DNA of 64,000 bases from Paracoccus laeviglucosivorans. GTDB taxonomy: Bacteria; Pseudomonadota; Alphaproteobacteria; Rhodobacterales; Rhodobacteraceae. The notes under the pieces were generated by a model. That model had not been told where the DNA came from and made no database searches. It was given only the letters and a program-made list of their open reading frames with translations. Shown here one piece after another: positions 18,452-27,264 of this stretch. The position numbers and the translations under genes were made by a program. The DNA lies in the NCBI RefSeq assembly GCF_900182695.1, contig NZ_FXTK01000003.1, forward strand, positions 294,501 through 358,500. The letters run 5' to 3'. Numbering within the stretch: the first letter of the stretch is position 1; each line of letters starts with the position of its first letter.

Positions 18452-19966
18452 ATGGCAGCAACCGCCTATACCGTGGCTTTCGAGGGGGTCGAGGCCCGAC
18501 TGGTCGAGGTGCAATGTTCGGTCACGCCGGGCCTGCCGGGTTTCGGCATCGTCGGTCTGCCCGACAAATCGGTCAGCGAGGCGCGCGAACGTGTCCGCGC
18601 GGCCTTTGGCGCATTGTCCATCGCCATGCCTTCGCGCAGAGTCACGGTGAACATGTCGCCAGCGGATCTGCCCAAGGAAGGCTCACATTACGATCTGCCC
18701 ATCGCGCTGGCCGTGCTTGCGGCGCTGGAGGTGATCCCGACGGATGCGCTGTCGCAGATTGTCTCGCTTGGGGAACTGGCGCTGGATGGACGGCTTTCGC
18801 CGGTCGCAGGCGCCCTGCCCGCCGCGCTAGCCGCGTCCGAGGATGACCGTGCGCTGATGGTCCCTGCCGCCTGCGGTCCCGAGGCCGCCTGGGTCGGTGC
18901 CGTTCCGGTCTTTGCGCCACGCAATCTGCGCGAGGCTGTCGATCACCTGACCGACCGCGCGCCGCTGACCCGCGCCGACCCCGGCGAGGCGCGGGATCGC
19001 GACATTTTCGATGACCTGTCCGATGTGAAAGGTCAGGAACGCGCTCGTCGCGCCATCGAAATCGCCGCAGCCGGCCGTCATCATCTGCTGATGGTCGGCG
19101 CACCGGGCGCCACGAAAACCATGCTTGCCAAACGCCTGCCCGGAATTCTGCCACCCCTGACCCCGACCGAGGCGCTGGAAACCTCGGTCATTCATTCGGT
19201 CGCGGGTATGCTGAAGAATGGTGCGATCTCTCGCTCGGCCCCGTTCTGCCAGCCGCATCACACCGCCTCGATGGCCGCGATCGTCGGCGGTGGACGCCAT
19301 GCCGGGCCGGGCCAGATCAGCCTTGCCCATAACGGCGTGCTGTTCATGGACGAACTGCCGGAATTTGAACGCCGCGTCATCGACGCCCTGCGCGAACCGA
19401 TCGAGACCGGAGAGATTCACGTCTCGCGTGCCAATGCCCATATCCGCTACCCGGCGCGCTTCCTGCTGGTCGCGGCGGCCAATCCCTGTCGCTGCGGCTA
19501 TCTGCCCGATCCCGCCCGCGCCTGCGCCAAGGCACCCGTCTGCGGCGCCGATTACATGGGCCGCGTGTCCGGTCCGATGATGGACCGTTTCGACCTGCGC
19601 ATGGAGGTGCCGCAGATCACTATCGACGAGATGAACCTGCCCGGTCGGGGCGAAAGCTCGGCTGACGTGGCCGCCCGCGTGGCCGCTGCCCGCGCAATCC
19701 AGTCCGAGCGTTTTTCAGGCCATCCGCAGGCGCGGGTGAATGCCGACGCCTCGGGTCGCCTGCTGGAGGAGGTCGCCCCACTGGATCAGGAATGCCGCGA
19801 CCTGCTGACCCGCGCCGCCGAGCGTTTTGGCCTGACCCCGCGCGGCTATCACCGCATCCTGCGCACGGCGCGCACGATTGCCGATCTGGACGCCTCGGCC
19901 AAAATTCGCCAGCCCCACTTGGCCGAGGCGCTGTCCTATCGGCTGGCATTTACGCAGATGGGCTGA
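18452..19966 (+). CDS. comM: YifB/ComM-family Mg-chelatase-like AAA+ ATPase with altered P-loop
   Basis: 504 residues. The N-terminal Lon-like domain (about 1-165) precedes a Mg-chelatase-type AAA+ module and its C-terminal domain. Walker B LFMDELPEF and the Cys-rich NPCRCGYLPDPARACAKAPVC segment are typical of the family; ComM is a hexameric helicase promoting branch migration during natural transformation. The P-loop reads GAPGATKT (residues 216-223): Thr221 replaces the normally invariant second glycine of GxxGxGK[ST]. The frame is otherwise full length and intact. ATG 18452 is chosen because homology starts there. Confidence 0.93.
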   Translation: MAATAYTVAFEGVEARLVEVQCSVTPGLPGFGIVGLPDKSVSEARERVRAAFGALSIAMPSRRVTVNMSPADLPKEGSHYDLPIALAVLAALEVIPTDALSQIVSLGELALDGRLSPVAGALPAALAASEDDRALMVPAACGPEAAWVGAVPVFAPRNLREAVDHLTDRAPLTRADPGEARDRDIFDDLSDVKGQERARRAIEIAAAGRHHLLMVGAPGATKTMLAKRLPGILPPLTPTEALETSVIHSVAGMLKNGAISRSAPFCQPHHTASMAAIVGGGRHAGPGQISLAHNGVLFMDELPEFERRVIDALREPIETGEIHVSRANAHIRYPARFLLVAAANPCRCGYLPDPARACAKAPVCGADYMGRVSGPMMDRFDLRMEVPQITIDEMNLPGRGESSADVAARVAAARAIQSERFSGHPQARVNADASGRLLEEVAPLDQECRDLLTRAAERFGLTPRGYHRILRTARTIADLDASAKIRQPHLAEALSYRLAFTQMG

Positions 19967-20793
19967 GCTGCGCCGTATCCGGCAATAAAACGGCACACCG
20001 ATCGCGACTGTATTGTTGTTCACACCCCGAGACGTTGAGGTTTACACTGAAAAGCGACGCCCTTCGTAACCCTGATGTGTCCACTGTCCATCAACTGCGG
20101 CAGGTTTTCCACCGGGCGGCATATTCGACGTTACCGTTGGGGGCTAACTGCTTGAGGGGGACGTTAGATAACCCGCCTCTCGGCGGCGCTTTGCATAAGT
20201 TGCCAAACGATCACCGAAAACCAAGTTTCCGCTGTATTCGATAGCTCAACTGGCGGGGCGTAGCCGTATCAGGTGATTTTTTCTGCCACGGCTTCAGCTT
20301 GGATTAAGCGCCCAATGCCGCAGCAGATCCCACCACAAGCGTGCCCATTCTGCCAAGACATGGGCTTTCGCAATGCGGCTCAAGTCGGCCCATAAACTTT
20401 TCGAGTGCCGTCTTCAGGAGCTCGCCCCGCGCCACCACCAACGACAACTGCGCTGGAACTTAGGCGAAATCGACCGCAGTTGTGTTCAAGATCAAAGCCA
20501 CAGCTGCAACCTCATGCGCAGTCGAGTGATGCAAAGTTGCGCATCGCTGTCTGATACCGACACGCTTCACCCCCGAGCCAAGCCGTCAAACAAGGCACGG
20601 TTCAGTCTTGATGTTATCGGAAAAATAACTTCGCGGACACGACTAGAGAAGCACCGCATTCATGTAAACGCGGTGCCCTGTTTCATCATCATCTGCGAAT
20701 AAAATCGCGTCCACAACATGCGCAGCGATCAGAAAGCAGCATGGAGCAACCTGCTAATCCCAAGCGAGCGTCAAAGCTCTCCTAGAAGGACGT
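19967..20793. other. 827-base intergenic region without a recognisable gene
   Basis: Lies between comM and the end of gshB. It is visibly less GC-rich than its surroundings and all six frames are broken or code for unrecognisable peptides (longest + frame 20373-20702). A small hairpin CCGCC-TCTC-GGCGG lies at 20173-20186. No tRNA, terminator with T-run, IS end or duplicated target site was identified. It could hold a decayed gene or a small RNA, but nothing seen supports either. Confidence 0.5.
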
Positions 20794-21744
20794 TTACGTC
20801 CGCTCAGCCAAACGCCGCTCCACCGCGTCCCAGATCAGCGCGGCTGCATTTATGCCGTCAAAACGCTCAAGCTCCTGAATCCCGGTGGGAGAGGTGACAT
20901 TGATCTCGGTCAGCCAGCCGTCAATCACGTCGATACCGGTAAAGATCAGCCCCTTTTCACGCAACACCGGCCCGATGATGGCGCAAATCTCGCGCTCGCG
21001 CTCGGTCAGGCCGACCTTTTCCGGACGCCCGCCGACATGCATGTTCGACCGCGCCTCGCCCTTGGCAGGAACGCGATTGATGGCACCTACCGGCTCACCA
21101 TCGACAAGAATGATCCGCTTGTCGCCTTTGACCACGGCGGGCAGGAATTTCTGCGCGATGATCGGCTCTCGGTTGATGGCCGAAAACGTCTCGACAAGCG
21201 AAGACAGGTTCGGATCCTCGGGGCGCAGATGGAAAATGCCCGCACCGCCATTGCCGTAAAGCGGCTTGACGATGATATCGCCGTGGCGTTCGCGAAACGC
21301 GCGGATCTGCGCCAGATCGCGGGTGATCAGCGTCGGCGGTGTCAGGTCGGGAAAATCCAGAACCAGCAGCTTTTCCGGGCAGTTGCGCACCCAGAACGGA
21401 TCGTTGACCACGAAAGTTTCGGGATGCACGCGATCCAGCAGATGGGTGTTAGTGATATAGCCCATGTCAAAGGGCGGGTCCTGCCGCAGCCAGACGACAT
21501 CGAAGTCCGCCAGATCCACCTCGGCCCAATCGCCGAAGATGACGTGATTGCCTTCCTCGCGCTGCAGGGTGATGGGACGCCCTTTGGCGATTACGCGTCC
21601 TTCGACATAGCTCAGCTTGTCAACGGTATACTGAAACAGCCGATGCCCCCGCGCCTGCGCTTCAAGGCCAAGACGAAACGTGCTGTCGGCATTGATCGAG
21701 ACATGCTCGACCGGGTCCATCTGGAGGGCCACGTAAAGACTCAT
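20794..21744 (-). CDS. gshB: Glutathione synthetase
   Basis: A 316-residue ATP-grasp enzyme that adds glycine to gamma-glutamylcysteine, the second step of glutathione synthesis. Characteristic blocks are [36 protein letters not shown] (ATP-grasp lysine and glycine-rich loop), RSNMHVGG and the C-terminal [19 protein letters not shown]. It follows rsmI and yraN on the same strand, a frequent alphaproteobacterial order. Confidence 0.97.
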   Translation of the reverse strand: MSLYVALQMDPVEHVSINADSTFRLGLEAQARGHRLFQYTVDKLSYVEGRVIAKGRPITLQREEGNHVIFGDWAEVDLADFDVVWLRQDPPFDMGYITNTHLLDRVHPETFVVNDPFWVRNCPEKLLVLDFPDLTPPTLITRDLAQIRAFRERHGDIIVKPLYGNGGAGIFHLRPEDPNLSSLVETFSAINREPIIAQKFLPAVVKGDKRIILVDGEPVGAINRVPAKGEARSNMHVGGRPEKVGLTEREREICAIIGPVLREKGLIFTGIDVIDGWLTEINVTSPTGIQELERFDGINAAALIWDAVERRLAERT

Positions 21745-21812
21745 GCTATCAACTCCAGCCTAGTTCGGCGCGAGTTGTCGCCTGCAATGGCCCAGTTTGC
21801 AAGCCTGCCCGG

Positions 21813-22196
21813 TCAGGCCATGCCAAAGGCGTTTTCGATCACCTCGACCCGTCCGGTGTGATCGACCAGTGCCGCGTCAAAGCGCATCAGGGTCATCAGC
21901 CCGTCCGCTTGCCCGCCGCAAAACTCCAATGCGGCATGGCAAATCCGGTCCATCTGCCGCCGATCAATTCTTTCTGCAGCTTGTCGATGCGAGGCGGATT
22001 TCTTGACCTCGATGAAGATATATTCGTTATCGCGCTGCATGATCAGGTCAATCTCTCCTGATTTTCCCCGCCAGCGCGATGCGATCAGTGCATAGCCCCG
22101 CGCCAGATAGTCACGGGACACGCTGTCCTCGCCCATCCCACCTGCCGAATAGGCGGTGCTACCCTTGGCTTTGCGCGATGCCGTGATCTGATTCAT
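21813..22196 (-). CDS. yraN: YraN/UPF0102-family putative endonuclease-fold protein
   Basis: 127 residues from the ATG at 22196, which overlaps the rsmI stop (ATGA). The restriction-endonuclease-like core is seen in GEIDLIMQRDNEYIFIEVKKS, matching the D-x(n)-E-x-K arrangement of PD-(D/E)xK nucleases, after a YLARGYALIASRWRGKSG stretch. The family's cellular role is not established. The location beside rsmI and opposite an lpoA-like gene reproduces the enterobacterial rsmI-lpoA-yraN neighbourhood. Confidence 0.88.
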   Translation of the reverse strand: MNQITASRKAKGSTAYSAGGMGEDSVSRDYLARGYALIASRWRGKSGEIDLIMQRDNEYIFIEVKKSASHRQAAERIDRRQMDRICHAALEFCGGQADGLMTLMRFDAALVDHTGRVEVIENAFGMA

Positions 22197-23104
22197 TCGT
22201 CTTCCTTCCTCATGGCCAAGGCAAGCGCATAGACATCGCGCCGTGGCAGACCATATCTTGTGGCGACCTGCGCGGCCGCCTCTTTGACAGGCATATCGCC
22301 CAGCAGCGCCGCAAGTGCGGCCCGCAAATCTTCTTCGCTGGCCTCCCGCTCCTCGGGGTGGCCGAACAGCACGACGACTTCGCCACGCAATCCTTCGTCC
22401 GGGATACGCTGCACCAGTTCGGCAGCGGTTCCGCGCATCACCTCTTCGAATTTCTTGGTCAGTTCCCGGCAAATCACCGTAATTCGATTCGCCTCAATCT
22501 CGCAGAAATTCTCCAACAATTGCTTAACGCGCCTGGGGCTTTCAAAGGCGATGACCGTCGCTTCGACCCGGATCCAGCTTTCGATCCAGCGCCGACGCGC
22601 ACCCGCGGCCGAGGGCGCAAAGCCCACGAACATAAACCTGTCGCTGGGCAGACCCGATACCGAAAGCCCCGCCAATGCGGCCGATGGGCCGGGCAATGCC
22701 CTGACCGTCAGCCCTTCGGCGATCACGTCCCGCGCAAGGCGGTAACCCGGATCGGCCACCAGCGGCGTGCCCGCATCCGATGCATAGGCCACCGATTGTC
22801 CCGCCCGCAGCGCCTCAAGGATGGCGGGACGCGCACGGTCTGCGTTGTGATCGTGATAGGCGATCATCCGGCGCCCGCGCAGCGCGATGCCGTGAATGTC
22901 CATCAGGTGGCGCAGGGTCCGGGTATCTTCGGCGGCAAGGATGTCGGCGGCATTCAGCACATCCAGCGCCCGCAGCGTGATGTCGCGCGCCGACCCGATC
23001 GGGGTGGCCACCAGATGCAGCGCCGCCTCGGGCTTTTCGACCGAGATCGAGAGTGAGACCGGGCGTGCAGCCGGTCCCGATGCAGCCTCTGGCATGTCGC
23101 TCAT
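22193..23104 (-). CDS. rsmI: 16S rRNA (cytidine-1402-2'-O)-methyltransferase
   Basis: 303 residues of the tetrapyrrole-methylase fold. RsmI methylates the ribose of C1402 in 16S rRNA using S-adenosylmethionine. Diagnostic blocks are LVATPIGSARDITLRAL, AAEDTRTLRHL, YHDHN, YASDAGTPLVADPGYRL, ALPGPSAALAGLSVSGLPSDRF and FESPRRVKQLLE. The first ~28 residues are an extra hydrophilic leader. Divergent from the lpoA-like gene. Confidence 0.95.
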   Translation of the reverse strand: MSDMPEAASGPAARPVSLSISVEKPEAALHLVATPIGSARDITLRALDVLNAADILAAEDTRTLRHLMDIHGIALRGRRMIAYHDHNADRARPAILEALRAGQSVAYASDAGTPLVADPGYRLARDVIAEGLTVRALPGPSAALAGLSVSGLPSDRFMFVGFAPSAAGARRRWIESWIRVEATVIAFESPRRVKQLLENFCEIEANRITVICRELTKKFEEVMRGTAAELVQRIPDEGLRGEVVVLFGHPEEREASEEDLRAALAALLGDMPVKEAAAQVATRYGLPRRDVYALALAMRKEDE

Positions 23105-23241
23105 TTTGCTTGTCCTTCTGTCTCGGGCTGCGCGGCCAAGGGGTGTGCCAATGGCTGCGCGGGCAAGTTGCCAACCCCCGGATATGCCAATAACCTGCCT
23201 GCGTTAAGTCCTTAGTCCCCCCAGTCACAGGGAATCACGCC

Positions 23242-24441
23242 ATGACCGCCAAGACCACGATCCGCGGCAGCAGTTTCGATCTGCGCCGTCCCTTCGCGCG
23301 CCTCGCCGCCATAGCTTCGGCCCTGGTGCTTGCCGCCTGTCAGCCGATCGAGACCGGCGTATCGGGCGGATCGTCGGGACAGACGATCGATCCGTCGCAG
23401 CCCGTGCAGGTGGCGCTGCTGGTTCCGGGCGGTGCGCCGGATCTGGACTGGCTGGCGCGGTCGCTGACGAACTCGGCCAAGATGGCGGCCAGCGACGCGC
23501 AGGGCGCGACCATCGATCTGCGCATCTACAATTCCGGCTCGGACCCGGCGACGGCGGTGGCGCAGGCGAACCAGGCGGCGGATCAGGGCGCAAAGATCAT
23601 CCTTGGCCCGCTGTTCGCAGACAGCGCCAATGCGGTGGGCAATGCGATGGCACCGCGCGGCGTGAATGTGCTGTCATTCTCGAACAACGCGGATATTGCG
23701 GGCGGCAACGTCTTCGTGCTGGGAAATACCTTTGCCAATACCGCGAACCGTCTGGTGAAATACGCCAAGGATACAGGCCGCCGCCGCATCATGGTCGTGG
23801 CCGAAGATGACGCCGCGGGCCAGATCGGCGCACAGGCGATTCAGCAGGCGATCCAGCGCAACGGCGTCACCATGGCGGGCATGGCCGTGCATCCGGTGTC
23901 GCGTCAGGGCATCGACGGAGTGATCCCGAATGTCAGCCAGGCCGCGCTGTCAGGCAATGTGGATGCGATCTTCCTGACCGCGAACCAGGGTGCCGTGCTG
24001 CCCTATCTGACGGACCGGCTGGCGGATTCGGGCGTGACCTCGGCCAATGTCCAGATGATGGGCCTGACCCGCTGGGACCAGCCTGCCGACCGTCTGGGCC
24101 TGCGCGGCGTGCAGGGCGGCTGGTTCGCGCTTCCCGACACCCGGATGAAGGCGCAGTTCGATCAGCGCTACCGCTCGGCCTATGGCGAAACGCCGCATGA
24201 TCTTGGCTCGCTGGGCTATGACGGGGTGGCGGCGATCGCGGCACTGGTCCGCGCGGGCAAGCGCAATGCGCTGACCACCGCTGGGTTGACCCAGAATGCA
24301 GGCTTTGCCGGCATCAACGGCGCATTCCGCCTGAATCGCGACGGCACGAACGAACGTGCGCTGGCCGTCGCCACCATTCGCAATGGCCGTGTCGAGGTGC
24401 TGGACCCCGCGCCCAGCAGCTTCGGCGGCTACGGATTCTGA
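23242..24441 (+). CDS. Penicillin-binding-protein activator LpoA-like lipoprotein
   Basis: 399 residues. A lipobox LVLAAC places the lipidated cysteine at C33, after a basic N-terminus. The mature part is a periplasmic-binding-protein type I fold like the C-terminal domain of LpoA (VQVALLVPGGAPDLDWLARSL; ARGVNVLSFSNNADIAGGNVFVLG-type strand), without the N-terminal TPR domain of E. coli LpoA. LpoA stimulates PBP1a from the outer membrane. The neighbourhood with rsmI/yraN supports the call; an ABC-type ligand-binding role cannot be excluded. AGGGA precedes the ATG. Confidence 0.82.
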   Translation: MTAKTTIRGSSFDLRRPFARLAAIASALVLAACQPIETGVSGGSSGQTIDPSQPVQVALLVPGGAPDLDWLARSLTNSAKMAASDAQGATIDLRIYNSGSDPATAVAQANQAADQGAKIILGPLFADSANAVGNAMAPRGVNVLSFSNNADIAGGNVFVLGNTFANTANRLVKYAKDTGRRRIMVVAEDDAAGQIGAQAIQQAIQRNGVTMAGMAVHPVSRQGIDGVIPNVSQAALSGNVDAIFLTANQGAVLPYLTDRLADSGVTSANVQMMGLTRWDQPADRLGLRGVQGGWFALPDTRMKAQFDQRYRSAYGETPHDLGSLGYDGVAAIAALVRAGKRNALTTAGLTQNAGFAGINGAFRLNRDGTNERALAVATIRNGRVEVLDPAPSSFGGYGF

Positions 24442-24443
24442 CC

Positions 24444-27254
24444 TTGAACGACAATTCGACCGACAATCTTCCTCAAAGCGCCCCGGCATTGCCCGGGGCG
24501 CATTCCTTGTTTTCCCCCGACAGCTTTCTGCCCCGCCTGACGGCAGAGCTTGCCGAACTGTCCGATCCCCGCGACATCCGTGCCCGCGCGGTGGCGATTC
24601 TGGCACAGGCGCGGGCCGACGCCATGTCCGATCTGGTGACGGGTTTTCGCACACACCCGCGCGCCGCGCGCGAAACGGTGCGCGCCGTTGCCAGCCTGAC
24701 CGATGCCATCGTCACCGCCGTGCATCACGTCGCGACCACGATCCTGCATCCGCAAAAGAACCCGACCGATACCGAAAAACTGTCCATCCTTGCCATCGGC
24801 GGTTATGGCCGCGCGGAAATGGCCCCGCAATCGGATGTGGACCTGCTGTTCCTGACCCCGTGGAAAGTGTCTGGCTGGGCCGAAAGCGTCGTCGAATCGA
24901 TGCTTTACATGCTTTGGGATCTCAAGCTGAAAGTCGGGCAGTCCACGCGATCCATCGACGACTGCCTGCGACTTGGGGCGGGTGACATCACGATACGCAC
25001 CAGTCTGCTGGAACACCGGCTGATCTGCGGCTATGCCGCGCCCGCCGAAAGCCTGCGCGAACGCCTGTGGGCCGAACTGTTCGACAATACAGTTCCCGAA
25101 TTCATCGAAGCGAAAATGGCCGAGCGGGCCGAACGCCACCGCCGCCAGGGCGGTCAACGCTATGTCCTTGAACCCAACGTCAAAGAGGGCAAGGGCGGGC
25201 TGCGCGACCTGCAGACGCTGTATTGGATCGCCAAATACATCCACCGCGTCGATCGCGCCGTGGAACTGGTCGATCTGGGTTTCTTTACCCGCGACGAACA
25301 TCTGACCTTCTGGCGGGCCGAGGATTTCCTGTGGGCCGTGCGCTGCCACATGCATCTGATCGCCGGGCGTCCGGTCGAACAACTGACCTTCGACATGCAG
25401 GTCGAGGTGGCCCGTGCTATGGGCTATCGCGACCATGGCGGCAGGCGCGCCGTCGAAATCTTCATGCAGGAATATTTCACCCATGCGACCCGCGTGGGCG
25501 AATTGACCCGTGTCTTCCTTGTCGCGCTTGAGGGGTGGCATCTTTACAAGGCCCCGATCCTTGGCACGCTGTTTTCACGCCGCAAACGCGCCAAGCCCGG
25601 CTTCCGCATCGATCAGGGGCGGCTGAACTATACGGATGAGGCGACCTTTCTTGCCAATCCCTTGAACATGCTTCTGGTGTTCGAGGAAGCGCTGCGCCTG
25701 CAAGTGCTGCTGCACCCCGATGTCATGCGCTCGGTCGCGGCGAACCTGCGGCTGATCGACGACCGCGTGCGCCAGGACCCCGAAGCGGTGCGCATCTTTC
25801 TGGACCTGCTGCTGAAACACGGCAACCCGGAACGCCCGATCCGGCGCATGAACGAACTGGGGGTGCTTGCGGCCTTCATCCCCGAATTCGCGCCCATCGT
25901 CGCGATGATGCAGTTCAACGTGTATCACCACTACACGGTGGACGAACATTCGATTCAATGCGTTGCGGCGCTTTCCTCGATCCAGCGCGGCGAGGTGGTG
26001 GAAGATCTGCCTGTTGTGTCGCGGATCATGCAGGGCAAGATCAACCGCCGCGTCATCTATCTGGCGGTGCTGTTTCACGACATCGGCAAGGGCCGGGCCG
26101 AGGATCACTCGATCCTTGGCGCGCGACTGGCGCGGCGCATCTGCACGCGCTTCGGCCTGCCCGCGGATGAGATCGAGACGATCGAATGGCTGATCCGCAA
26201 TCACCTGCTGATGTCGGACGTGGCGCAGAAACGCGACATTGCCGATCCGCGCACCCTGCGCGACTTTGCCAAGGCGGTGAAAAGCACGCGGCGGCTGGAC
26301 CTGCTGATCGTGCTGACCGTCTGCGACATTCGCGGCGTCGGGCCGGGCACATGGAACAACTGGAAAGCCATGCTGCTGCGCAAACTGCATGCCGAGACCG
26401 AACGTGCGCTGAAAAACGGCCTTGAAGAGATCAACCGGGACAAGCGCATCGGCGAGGCGAAGCGTTCCCTGCGCCACCTGCTATCAGCCCGGAAATGGGA
26501 ACCGAAGGCCATCAAGACCGAGCTTGGCCGCCATTACGACAATTATTGGCCCGGCCTGCCCACGGAAACGCAGGGCGTCTTTGCCGATCTGCTGCGGGGT
26601 CTGGGCGATGACCAGATCCGCATCGACCTGCATCCCGATACCGACCGCGACGCAACCCGCGCGGCCTTCGTGCTGGCCGACCATCCGGGCATCTTCTCGC
26701 GCCTTGCCGGAGCGTTGGCGCTGGTCGGCGCGAATGTGGTCGATGCGCGGACCTATACGACGCGGGACGGTTTCGCGACGGCTGTATTCTGGCTGCAGGA
26801 CAGCGACGGCCATCCCTATGACATCGAACGCCTGCCCCGCCTGCGCAAGATGATCGAACGCACGCTTTCGGGCGAGATCGTGGCGCGTGAGGCATTGGCC
26901 GGACGCGACAAGCCGAAGAAACGCGAAAGCGCCTTCCGCTTCCCGACGCATGTGACCTTCGACAACGAAGCCTCGGATGTCTACACGGTGGTCGAGGTCG
27001 ATACACGCGACCGCCCCGGCCTGCTTTACGATCTGACTCGGACGCTGGCGGAAAGCCATATCCAGATCGCCAGTGCCGTGATCGCGACCTTCGGCGCGCA
27101 GGTCGTCGATACCTTCTATGTCAAGGACATGTTCGGGCTGAAGCTGCATCAGCAGCAGCGCCGCGACACCCTGTCCAAGAAATTGCAGCAAGCCATCAAG
27201 GACGGCGCCGAGCGGGCCGAAAAGGCCGAGCGGCCCCTTGGCGGCGCGTTCTGA
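24444..27254 (+). CDS. glnD: Bifunctional PII uridylyltransferase/uridylyl-removing enzyme
   Basis: 936 residues from a TTG two bases after the previous stop. GlnD senses glutamine and adds or removes UMP on PII proteins, setting nitrogen status signalling. The order is: nucleotidyltransferase (GGYGRAEMAPQSDVDLL near 119-135), GlnD linker, HD hydrolase domain (VLFHDIGKGRAEDHS near 543-557) and two ACT domains (DHPGIFSRLAGAL near 742; RDRPGLLYDLTRTL near 855). The exact start is uncertain because a strong hairpin (24478-24501) lies within the first 20 codons; TTG 24507 is a possible alternative. Confidence 0.96.
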   Translation: MNDNSTDNLPQSAPALPGAHSLFSPDSFLPRLTAELAELSDPRDIRARAVAILAQARADAMSDLVTGFRTHPRAARETVRAVASLTDAIVTAVHHVATTILHPQKNPTDTEKLSILAIGGYGRAEMAPQSDVDLLFLTPWKVSGWAESVVESMLYMLWDLKLKVGQSTRSIDDCLRLGAGDITIRTSLLEHRLICGYAAPAESLRERLWAELFDNTVPEFIEAKMAERAERHRRQGGQRYVLEPNVKEGKGGLRDLQTLYWIAKYIHRVDRAVELVDLGFFTRDEHLTFWRAEDFLWAVRCHMHLIAGRPVEQLTFDMQVEVARAMGYRDHGGRRAVEIFMQEYFTHATRVGELTRVFLVALEGWHLYKAPILGTLFSRRKRAKPGFRIDQGRLNYTDEATFLANPLNMLLVFEEALRLQVLLHPDVMRSVAANLRLIDDRVRQDPEAVRIFLDLLLKHGNPERPIRRMNELGVLAAFIPEFAPIVAMMQFNVYHHYTVDEHSIQCVAALSSIQRGEVVEDLPVVSRIMQGKINRRVIYLAVLFHDIGKGRAEDHSILGARLARRICTRFGLPADEIETIEWLIRNHLLMSDVAQKRDIADPRTLRDFAKAVKSTRRLDLLIVLTVCDIRGVGPGTWNNWKAMLLRKLHAETERALKNGLEEINRDKRIGEAKRSLRHLLSARKWEPKAIKTELGRHYDNYWPGLPTETQGVFADLLRGLGDDQIRIDLHPDTDRDATRAAFVLADHPGIFSRLAGALALVGANVVDARTYTTRDGFATAVFWLQDSDGHPYDIERLPRLRKMIERTLSGEIVAREALAGRDKPKKRESAFRFPTHVTFDNEASDVYTVVEVDTRDRPGLLYDLTRTLAESHIQIASAVIATFGAQVVDTFYVKDMFGLKLHQQQRRDTLSKKLQQAIKDGAERAEKAERPLGGAF
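24478..24501 (+). other. Strong hairpin at the lpoA-like/glnD junction
   Basis: Perfect 9-bp stem GCGCCCCGG / CCGGGGCGC with a 6-base loop, followed by ATTCCTTGTTTTCC. It lies 37 bases after the lpoA-like stop and inside the annotated glnD reading frame. It could terminate or attenuate readthrough, or limit glnD translation. Confidence 0.6.
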
Positions 27255-27264
27255 AAGACGATCC

